A DNA stretch of 64,000 nucleotides from Tridacna crocea (taxonomy: Eukaryota; Mollusca; Bivalvia; Cardiida; Cardiidae). The notes below the pieces were generated by a model that was not told the DNA's origin, made no database searches, and saw only the letters and a list, made by a program, of their open reading frames with translations. Within the stretch, counting starts at the first letter, position 1, and each line of letters begins with the position of its first letter. The stretch is taken from NCBI GenBank assembly GCA_943736015.1, contig OX031071.1, forward strand, positions 28,614,619-28,678,618, written 5' to 3'. The translations under genes were made by a program, and so were the position numbers. Below, one piece after another: positions 55,813 to 64,000 of the stretch.

Positions 55813-57186
55813 CAAGGTTGGGCGGTCGGAACCAGGAGTGGTTTTAAGCGGCGATTTTAACTGGTTAAAGTGGTCGATTGGATATTTGAAGTGGTCATTT
55901 GGAAATTTTAATGGTCAGATGAATTTAAAGAGGATAGTCATGCCATTTAGTGCATGATTTATTGTGGGTTTTTGTTCTTTTTTTGGTTCCAAGTTTGATT
56001 AATTCACCAATTGATATGAAAGAGTTGAGTGGAAAAATTGTTTTGTTCCAGCCAAGGCCACTTATCAGCGGACAGGAATTACTGAGTGTAAAAGCTCCTT
56101 GTATTTCTGTAAATATGGAATATTATTAAAAATACTGTAATAACTTCCCTAGTACGGTACTCGTACTTGATTTTAGCAACCAGAGAAAATTTGATATTGT
56201 GCAAGAGTGGAGTTCAAGTGAGATGTTGAAATTTTCTTGCTTGGTAAAAATCAAATACTACCATCAGAAAGTACTGCAATATAATGTTTTCCTCTCTATA
56301 AAAGTTCCAAATAAGGTCTTTAGGTTTCATTTTTGACACCTTAAGTAACTGCTTGATGATAAGATATTGTCTTGATTGCATATAAGTCAGTATTTCACAC
56401 TATTGGAATAAGGCCTGGTGTCAAGATAAATACCCCAAATAGGGATACATGATTGGTCCCTATTGTAATTTAAGCCACACGCTCTCGGATAGAAAGGAGC
56501 AACTTTTACACCTTTTAATGTGTTTTGACAACAATTTAAAAGTGTAGGTAGACACTTAAAAGTGCTTCAGACACAAATGTATAACTATTGTTTTGTTTAA
56601 TCAATTACATCTTCTTCATGCATACCTCAGTATGCCTTGATTAATGACAGGTGTATTTCACATGTTTACGAACAGGTAACACTTTTTTCTGCAATTTTGA
56701 ATGAAAATTTCAAATTAGCTGCTTTTCGATGCTACCTCTGAACTTTTATGTCTAAAGACTATGTTAAAATAATCTAAATTTTTAAAACCTTAGAACTATA
56801 AACAGTTATCTAACCTATAAGGAATGATGATAGATAAATGGTTAAAAAGAATTGACCTGCATGTAAGTTCAAAAAGGAAAGTCAATCCAATCAACCTCTT
56901 TAGTTGACCAGCAATAATATTTTTTGAATTATGATCAAATAAAAAAAGGACCCTATTCATAGAAACTATTATACTGATGATAACATGTAATATACCTTCA
57001 GTGCAAGATGTAGGGGGAGAGCTTCTAAGACTAGTTTAGAAACAGGACAGGTATGCAAGTCAGTGATTTAATTGACCCAATCAACCACTCCAATTGACCA
57101 CCAATCGACCAGTATTGACGGGTTTTAACCGGTTAAAACCGCCGGCCCGGTCAATACTCGTATTGACCGGCTTTTTGCCAACCTTG
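55813..57186. mobile_element. non-autonomous hAT-type element
   Basis: Ends CAAGGTTGG…CCAACCTTG with a perfect 8-bp target duplication CTGAGAAA (55805-55812 and 57187-57194), diagnostic of hAT. It is 1374 bp long with no coding capacity. Subterminal regions contain inverted TTTTAACTGGTTAAA-like and GACCGG-like words. It interrupts a palindromic MITE. Confidence 0.8.
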
Positions 57187-57207
57187 CTGAGAAAGGTTAT
57201 AAACTTT

Positions 57208-57362
57208 TACTGCACACAATCCCTAGTTTTAATGGGTGAGAGAAAGAATGCTGGTAACCAGCATTTTCTCTTTTTCCCATACTGTTTTGTATTCTTTCAA
57301 ATAAAAATCCTGTCCTTCAGTTTGGACAAGTCTAGAATTTTGTCATCTTGTATAGGGATCAA
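57208..57362 (+). mobile_element. TTAA palindromic MITE, hairpin left arm deleted
   Basis: GAGAGAAAGAATGCTGGTAA junction. Confidence 0.7.
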
Positions 57363-57678
57363 CCCACTACCACACAATACCGAGTTTTAAAGACCCTGAA
57401 CAAGAGGGCTTTCAAAAACATCATGATGTAAAGAAGGATGCTAGTTACCAGCATCTTCTATTTTTTCCACAATTTTTATTACTCTGTTGAATACCAAGCC
57501 CATCAGATGACATAACAAATGTGAGTGAAAAATTGAAAATCGGTTTCGGGAGGGTAGAAAACATTGTAGATCAAGGAGAAAATGCTGGTTACCAGCATTT
57601 TCTCCTTTTCCCACAATGTTTTCAAAAGGCTTCTTTCTCAGGTTTGTTTTAAGTCGGGATTGTGTGGTAAAGAGTTAA
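57359..57678 (+). mobile_element. two fused TTAA palindromic MITE halves
   Basis: A plus-orientation left half (57359-57490) runs into a minus-orientation right half with its own hairpin (57500-57678). Both outer ends are of the AATCCC type. Confidence 0.65.
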
Positions 57679-57787
57679 TGGTTTTCTACAGGGTGACAAC
57701 ATAGTTCAAGATGTGACTGTGTTTGTATAATGTCATCCAGAATTTATGCTGACTCCAGAAGTATTTTTCTTTAAGTTTTCCTGTGGG

Positions 57788-57841
57788 CTAGGCTTTCAAT
57801 TTGGAACAGTCTAAAAACTTTTTTGTCAGGTAAAGAGTTAA
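57788..57841 (+). mobile_element. TTAA palindromic MITE, right-end fragment before exon 7
   Basis: CTTTCAATTTGGAACAGTCT to GTAAAGAGTTAA. Exactly 54 nt separate its TTAA from exon 7. Confidence 0.75.
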
Positions 57842-57895
57842 ACCAGAGCATGGTTCATTTTAGAGTGCCAATGACCTTTTTGTATCATTTTTCAG

Positions 57896-58185
57896 AAACA
57901 AGTAGAGACAAGTATTCACAGAAAGGAAAACTAAAATGCTCATTTTGCAGAAAAGAGTTCCCAAGCAAGGCTGCACTTATCACTCATGAGAGAGTTCACA
58001 CTGGGGAAAAACCGTTTGTGTGTGATGTGTGTGGAAAAGGGTTCACTCAGAAAGGAAACATGCGCTCTCATATGATTATGCATATACGGAGCTATGACAC
58101 CTTTTCGTCGGTTGAAAACCAGAACCTAGTATATGCTATTTTTGAAATTTTTCAGGGGGACCAAAAAACTGTCTCAAAGATTTAA
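57896..58185 (+). CDS. C2H2 zinc-finger pair, terminal exon 7, with transposon-derived tail
   Basis: The acceptor (TATCATTTTTCAG) ends at 57895; entry is in phase 1. Finger 1 (CSFCRKEFPSKAALITHERVH) has Arg in place of the usual Gly after the second Cys; the linker is TGEKPF; finger 2 is CDVCGKGFTQKGNMRSHMIMH. Contact residues are S, A, A, T and Q, G, N, S. The frame continues after HIRSYDTFSS into the left end of the 5.0-kb transposon starting at 58110. The last 24 residues (VENQNLVYAIF… to the stop at 58183-58185) are therefore transposon sequence. Sibling exons stop within 5-12 residues of finger 2, so the native stop has been displaced. Both fingers are intact, so the product may still work. 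Confidence 0.85.
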
Positions 58186-58989
58186 AAATTGGTGTTTTCG
58201 TATAATTTTCTCACACAATGATCGTAATCCCATTCTGTTATCACAACAGGAGGTGAAAATTCTTTTGCTTTGAAAACAGGGCTAGTAGATGCCTTTTTTG
58301 TTCTGGCATAACTTATTTTATCATTACACACTCGTTTTTCTCGACCAAAATGTTGTAACTTCTGATACTATCTTTTAGCTTTCTGAGAATAAGAAAATCC
58401 TACCAGGTTTTGTCAGCCATACCCTTGTATATGCAGATACAATGGATTGGCTGCACAGGATTTTGAACAACTTCAAAATCCTACCTGCCAGAAGATCGTA
58501 TATATCTATAACATTGTCTGGTTTTTATGCATGATGCAAAAATTCATGAAATTTTTAGAGGCAGAGTGTTACATATAAGAAAACACTATTCTGGTTTTAA
58601 CAGAGGCAACATTTTCAAAGCTGTTTTATTCTGCTGTAGTATAGTATATACAGTTGCAATACTTTGGCAGCACGATTTAAAAGCAAAAACCCAGTTTTTC
58701 AAAGATATAATATTGTATATAGGTTGAAGCATTTCTGATTTGAACACAAATATGGAGAATAACTTATAAGATTTATGTTCAACATGTTATGTTTAAGTAA
58801 TGTACCTCATTTCCACCTTCTCTGTGCACAACACATAAGCATTTGACAGAAGTATCACATGATATAAGTGAAAAACTGAAGAAAAAGCCCTAATAAGTGT
58901 GTATCTTAACAATGAATCAATTAACAATCTTTGTCTTCATCACTTTCCTCTCTATCTGGCTCTGGCAGATGCTCCTTTTCTGACTTAAA

Positions 58990-61667
58990 GATAGGCTTTT
59001 ATAGTAGTCATGAAACTCTGACGGTATTGCACCTTGCTTGCATAATGAAAGCAGATACTTTTTCTTTGCATTTGATATTTGTAATTTTCCCTTGTAAAGT
59101 GGTAGTAGTTGTTCTGATTGTCTCTTTCTTCCAACTAGTTTTATCCTCTGAAATTTCCCAGAGTTTTCCTATTCATATTTGAAGAAGCAAGTCTCTGGTT
59201 CTTCCCACTTTCTGTCTTAGACTATTTTAAAGACTTGTATTTCATACCTTTAAAATCTTTGAAATCATCATGTTTCAGCATCACAGCATGGTAAGGACTT
59301 TTTTGCAGTGCCATAGTTTCCCATAGTTTGGTCTAAATATTTTTGTTTTAGATGTTGCAAACTCTATGGCTGCGTGCATTGAATCACATTCCATGTGTGT
59401 GTGTGTGTGTGTGTGTGTCCATTTTCAAGAAATTTATGGTCAATCATTTTGATATTTGGTATTGTTGCAACAGAATGAAGAAAGCACCCTGCAACAATAT
59501 GGTTTCTATTCTGACCTGTGCATGCGTCTGGTTATCCCAAATTAGACAGATATAAAGAAAGACATGTTGAAATTTTATTTCGGATCACAAAAAAACAAGT
59601 GGCTTTTTTGTCTCTAGCACTTTTAAATTAGAACAGCAAAGTTTTCTCATGTAATGCATCAAACTTACAAGAGAACAGGGCGTATAGAGAACCGACTGTA
59701 AGTCAAAAGTGCAAGTATGTACATCCTTATTTTGCCTTGCTGTAACACTGTCAGTGTGCTTTTGTTCTCTGGCTACTACTTTTATTTTCTGTTAAATTGT
59801 GAACTCAACTTTTGTCTTTTCATTTAAGTGTCCGATTTGTTTTTGCATGATCAAATTTGTTTCAAACTTGACACTGGTCTTTTTTTGGTACATGGAATGA
59901 CAGGTTGTACTCCATATTGAAAACATGTCAGTAAATTGGTTCAGTTACAGGATCTGTACCTTGCTTTTCACATTTTGATACATATTCCTCATACATTCTC
60001 TTAATATTGAGATTGGTTGCAAGGTACATTCTGTTAGAAGATTTCCTCACATAGTGAGCTTCTACTTTAGGAAAAGATTCAGTGTGATCTCTGATTTCCT
60101 GCAGACGATCTTCACTTGTCTTGTTCGGAGCCCTATGCCTTCCTCGCTCACCTCTTCCATGAAAATGACCACACTATTTCTTAGAGAGGGCCTGGTGTAC
60201 TGTTGCTTCGCTTCGCTGATATCAAGTGTCTTTAAAAAGAACTTCTTGTAGACTCTTTAGTGCTTTTTACATACTTCAAGTGTATACATTCTCATTTTTC
60301 CTTTCTTCTTCTGTATTGCATTTCCATTCTCATCTAGAAATGTCCTTGTGTTTCTTTCCTGAACTGTTGCACAGATGTAATCTTTTTGCCTTTCATATGT
60401 ATCAAGTTTAAAATGAAAGTCTCTGATTTCACATCTTTGTTCAAATGATACTGTTACAATTATATTTACATTTTTAACAGTCACATTCTTGGACTTGTTC
60501 TTTTTTAACAACTTTTCCTGCAGTTGATACATATTCCTGTCCACTAAGCCGCTATCTTTATATTTTTTTTCCAATTTTTCAGTGTTGCCTTTCGCTTCTG
60601 ATAAGTCTCTTTTTTTTTTTTGTTAGGAGATACATAATTAGCAGCTTTACTCAGTGTTTGAATAACCTTTTTAGAAGTGTTGAACACAGAATATTGGGAT
60701 ATGTTTGTTGTACTTGGTACAGGGCTTGCAATGTATGGACCATGATAATATATACATCATAATGTTCAAGGATATTTGGAATTCAGATATATGCCAATCG
60801 TATTTCCTTGTTCACACTAGCATTACTACTATTTTTTGTTGATCTGGTTTACTTGTATATCTGGTTACAAAACAGTCAACATAGTTTGCCAAAGCAAGTG
60901 GTAGAAGATCAGCAGCTTTGTTTGACCAATATTCGTTTTTTTCAGATATTAAAGTTCTGCCGAATGTTCTGTAAACTATTCTTCTTTCTCCTGGCTATAC
61001 TGACTTTGGGAAAATCCTTTATATTCAACAGCATTATCTTGTAAATGCGTACATAATGACTGTCTAAGGTGTGCTGGAGACTCTGATATCAGTTCCGCAC
61101 AGCAAGTTGCTTACAAAAAATGACATATTGAGGGACAATTTTGGGCTGTAGACCTTCACTATGCAAAAGTCTATCAAGTCTCCCTTCAATTGCAGCTATC
61201 AGTGGTTACCTTAACAATTCCTCATGATAGCTCAATTTGGTTATTTCTTATTGCAATGAACATTCAACCCGATTGTTTTTGGTTGGTACTCTTTCTATTC
61301 GATTCCCAAATGGACAAACCCCATTTGTTTTGGTTATAGGTTTTACTGTTTCATCCCACACTTTCTTAAATCTTCTATTCCGTTTGTATGTTTTCATAGC
61401 CGAGTCTGACAAATCTGAAAAATACTCTGAATTAAAAGAATTCAAATCCTCTGGATTGGGTACGTAAGTTTCATCATCAGCACTATCACTTTGTTGTATC
61501 TCTTTGAGAACACAATAAAGAGGAATGTTGTCATTGGAGCAAGAAAGATAATGGACATGTTTTGTTGCAAGTTGTTTGGTTTTGTACACAACTTTTTCAT
61601 TTTCTTGAGAAAGAAATGTTTCATTGCTCTCTGTATTGCAACTTGTATTTACTAGTGTTTTTTTCAA
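58990..61667 (-). pseudogene. transposase-like gene of an uncharacterised family, frameshifted
   Basis: Fragments in several minus-strand frames lie in the order expected for a family of uncharacterised, transposon-associated invertebrate proteins that I know only by motif. From the N-terminal side: an acidic leader at 61667-61248 (DSADDETYVPNPEDLNSF); a block at 60574-60257 ending MRMYTLEVCKKH; then VYKKFFLKTLDISEAK just downstream. FDLQSVLYTPCSLVSL lies near 59700, DACTGQNRNHIVAG then MIDHKFLENGHTH near 59530-59420, MECDSMHAAIEFA near 59390-59350, and a C-terminal LLSLCKQGAIPSEFHDYYKSL segment near 59050-58990. At least three stops or frame changes separate these. The Asp residues in FDLQ and DACTGQNRN and the Glu in MECDSMHAAIE are candidate DDE catalytic residues, by inference only. 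Confidence 0.65.
59395..59418 (+). repeat. (GT)12 microsatellite inside the transposase relic
   Basis: Twelve GT units; on the coding (minus) strand they are AC repeats reading out of the His-Thr codons of a GHT motif. The repeat length leaves the downstream MECDSMH motif out of frame. Confidence 0.9.
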
Positions 61668-63120
61668 GATTTTTGTCTGGTATTTCTGATGTTATTTATT
61701 AGTTGCAACTAGTATATCTTGGCATTTCCTCAATAGTAGAACTCTTTGATTTCTCTTCAGATGTACTAAAGATGTTCTGCGTTGTGTAATTTACTTGTTT
61801 TTGTTCAGTTACCAAACTTCTCTAAATTCTCTTGTGTTGTTTTTATGCCTTTAATTTCCTCTTTTGTTTTATTGGATAAAGATATCTCTGAGTATTCTTG
61901 GGTTGTTTCTGTGTTGCTAACATCGTGCTTCCTTTTATGTAATTCAGGGCTCTCAGATAATAACTCTTGTGTAGTTTATTTTCCTTGACATAATTTATGC
62001 TGTGCCTAAGGGACAGAACTTTCTTTCTTTGTATTCAGTCGGTCATGATAGATTTCTTCAGCTGATACTTTTTACTCAATTTGTGTGGCACGAATAACAA
62101 GCTCGTCATCATTTTTGTCCGACCACATCTGAAAAATTGAATCGTATGATGGTATAGTTATCGTGGTAATTCTTGCCAGTTCAGTTTTTTTCCTGGTCAT
62201 TCTTTGGTCAAATCCACTTCATATAATGTCATTTAGACTTAAAATTTGTTTTGTATGAGTTAAAACTGTAATATATTACTTTTGACAAAAAGTATCTACA
62301 TTTTTACAGTGTTGCTAAACTGCTCCTCTGTACTGAAAATATTGTACAATCTTGAAAAAAGTTAAATTGCAAAAAGATTTGTACATACCTTTATATCCAA
62401 TAATTTATCCCGTTTAGTACACCAAATAGTTTCTCATAATGTTTGCAATGAAATTGACTATTTTCCCCTGAAATCACACATTCTAAATGATAAAACAACA
62501 ATGTGACAAAATCTGATATACCATGTTATTAACACTAATTAGCCCTATCAGGGGACAAAATACAGCACATAAAGAATCTTATGTACAGATACGATGTTCT
62601 GGTTCTTCAATAGGCATATCTAACTGAAAGATGGTTCAAAACCAGAACAAGTTAATGTTTACTACAACATTCTGGCGGAATACAAGCTAGCTCATTTAAC
62701 TACATGAAAATACGTATCCTAAGATACTACATTGTGGCAGGTGAATGAAGATTTTTACTCATAAATGGGTCAAAACCAGAACATCCTATAACTAAATACA
62801 AGATTCTGGTTGGAAAAATAGGTATTTTTTGTTCCTAAATGTTTAAAGCCACAACGTGTTTTACTTAAATGGTACATTCTGGCACTACACATTATTGCAT
62901 ATATGTGAAAAATATGTCGTATGTAAAATTACTCTGTTTTGGCTGGTGAGCTGCTGTCAATACCGAGATACGAGGTTTGATCTTTTATTGATATCTTCAA
63001 AACTATTCAAGCTACAGAGCTGAAATTTTGACACAATTTGTATCTCAATATGAGAGAATCAGAAATGCCAAAAAGTAAATTTTGGTAAATTTGCTATATA
63101 CAAGGGTCTGGTTTTCAACC

Positions 63121-63232
63121 ATCGTTTTGATGTTGATCTTTCCAAACAACAGAATTTGTCCAAGAAAAAATGTGCTTGAAGACAACAAATTAAATCTCTA
63201 CCAAGCAACAAAATGTGCTTGAAGACAGCATA
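63121..63232. repeat. short repeated MITE-end fragments
   Basis: CAAAATGTGCTTGAAGACA-like sequence occurs twice with CCAAACAAC/CCAAGCAAC starts. Confidence 0.45.
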
Positions 63233-63252
63233 TTAACTCTTTACCAAACAAC
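63233..63252 (-). mobile_element. TTAA palindromic MITE, first bases (continues 63653-63870)
   Basis: TTAACTCTTTACCAAACAAC, then the TIR MITE copy 2. Confidence 0.75.
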
Positions 63253-63652
63253 CATCTTTGCAAGCCAAAGCTGACGATTCACTGCTACTCTACCCTTGGC
63301 GGATCGAGCTTGATTTTTACATTCCCCCGATACGCTTTTTCATTGGATGCAGCCAGCTCTAACTGCAACAAATGAAATCGCTCATAGCATTTCATCTTTG
63401 ATAAAGATAAAATAAGGTAGCTACCTTTCGGATAGAAGGTAAACATTGAAACCGACATGGATGTTTGCTTATCGCTTCATGTGTATTCGTAAGCGGTTTG
63501 TAAAACGATATTTCATTGGCTTTTAGGAATATGATGTAAAGGGGGGTAATAACCAGCATCCAATAGATGGCGCATCGCAGGAATCTCAAAATCAGGCTCA
63601 ATCAGCCAAGGTAAAATCCACATAGTGATCGTAACCTTGGCTTGCGAAGATG
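63253..63652 (+). mobile_element. ~400-bp TIR MITE, copy 2
   Basis: About 90% similar to copy 1 by eye. Flanks CCAAACAAC and CCGAACAAC look like a 9-bp duplication of the first bases of the host palindromic MITE. Confidence 0.75.
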
Positions 63653-63870
63653 CCGAACAACAGAATTTAAGACTTGTCCTAATTGTAAACATCTGCAGAC
63701 AACAAATTCAAAAGTTGTACAGATGCAGATAAGTCTTTTGACAGGGTAGAAAACATTGTGGGAAATGGAGAAAATGCTGGTTACCAGCATTTTCTCCTTT
63801 TCCCAAAAGGTTTTCAAAAGGCCATCTTCTCAGGGTATTGAATTAAAGGGATTGTTTGGTAAAGAGTTAA
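63653..63870 (-). mobile_element. TTAA palindromic MITE, main part
   Basis: Hairpin nearly perfect; terminal TTAA at 63867-63870. Confidence 0.85.
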
Positions 63871-63897
63871 ATATGGCTCAGATGGTGGAAACTGTTC

Positions 63898-64000
63898 TTA
63901 ACCCTTTCCCAAACAAGCCTTTGTTTTTATGTGTCTGCAGTACAAGTCTTTTGAAAACACTGTGGGAAAAGAAGAAATTGCTCGTGACGAGCAATTTCTC
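63898..64000 (+). mobile_element. TTAA palindromic MITE, subfamily B, cut by window end
   Basis: Same left arm as the copy at 2416; loop TTGCTCGTGACGAGCAA. Confidence 0.85.

Larger units (their letters stand above)
58110..63120 (-). mobile_element. 5.0-kb TIR DNA transposon with broken transposase-like gene
   Basis: The left end GGTTGAAAACCAGAACCTAG matches the reverse complement of the right end, GGTTGAAAACCAGACCCTTG, and the match continues (GTATATGC / GTATATAGC), giving an imperfect ~28-bp inverted repeat. The outermost 11 bases are themselves palindromic. Both subterminal regions are rich in copies of CCAGAACAT/ATGTTCTGG-like words (for example near 58305, 58590, 62597, 62645, 62670, 62777), as expected of transposase-binding repeats. 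No clear target duplication is seen: the flanks are …TTTTCGTC and ATCGTTTTG…, and a 3-bp TCG is possible. The interior on the minus strand holds a degraded gene. I cannot place the superfamily. The insertion lies in the tail of zinc-finger exon 7. Confidence 0.75.

Noticed and set aside
58104-58109. Target-site duplication of the 5-kb transposon
   Set aside because: Flanks TTTTCGTC and ATCGTTTTG share only TCG or an inverted word; too little to call.
58931-61988. Several plus-strand hydrophobic frames (58931, 60808, 61782)
   Set aside because: They are opposite-strand shadows of the transposase relic; AT-rich antisense reading gives Phe/Leu-rich peptides.

Overview
The window is animal genomic DNA: intron/exon organisation, no prokaryotic-style gene packing, and a very heavy load of dispersed repeats. 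tRNA-derived SINEs, a GalEa/CoMol-like copia element and many 'GCTCACCTGAGC…' elements with tandem cores suggest a marine or freshwater mollusc, most likely a bivalve. This assignment is inference.

Host coding sequence. Seven short plus-strand exons (about 13.55, 17.08, 27.75, 40.99, 46.60, 52.33 and 57.90 kb) each start after a pyrimidine-rich AG acceptor in the same splice phase (phase 1). Each encodes a short leader, exactly two C2H2 zinc fingers joined by a TGEKPF-type linker, and a stop. No upstream constant exon is visible. The simplest reading is a cluster of alternative 3'-terminal zinc-finger exons spliced to a shared 5' part outside the window, as in insect BTB-zinc-finger loci such as lola. 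Finger 1 differs between exons at its DNA-contact positions while finger 2 is nearly constant. An eighth exon at 7.18 kb has the same acceptor phase but encodes a basic, non-finger peptide. Decayed finger sequences lie near 54.1 and 54.6 kb.

Repeats. The commonest is a ~225-bp palindromic MITE with TTAA target sites (piggyBac-like), found about 75 times and making up roughly a quarter of the window. Five of the seven finger exons have a MITE ending 54-59 nt before the acceptor; three have exactly 54 nt. Other elements: a 4.8-kb copia retrotransposon (28.49-33.31 kb, minus strand) with an intact 1403-codon ORF and LTRs that look identical; Helitron-like elements with ~175-bp tandem cores and hairpins at both ends; three hAT-like elements; a ~400-bp TIR MITE; tRNA-SINEs; a pogo/CENP-B-type fragment; and a 5.0-kb TIR transposon (58.11-63.12 kb) carrying a broken gene of a transposase-like family that I recognise only by its motifs. 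That transposon sits in the last finger exon and has replaced the end of its reading frame. Minisatellites lie at 8.9-9.7, 17.3-17.6, 38.7-39.5, 42.36-43.19 and 48.84-49.20 kb.

Nesting gives relative ages. Copia lies in a TTAA-flanked element, which lies in a palindromic MITE. SINE, hAT, Helitron-like and TIR-MITE copies all interrupt palindromic MITEs, and in one place one palindromic MITE interrupts another exactly at TTAA. The MITE family is therefore an old and broad layer, with copia among the newest arrivals.
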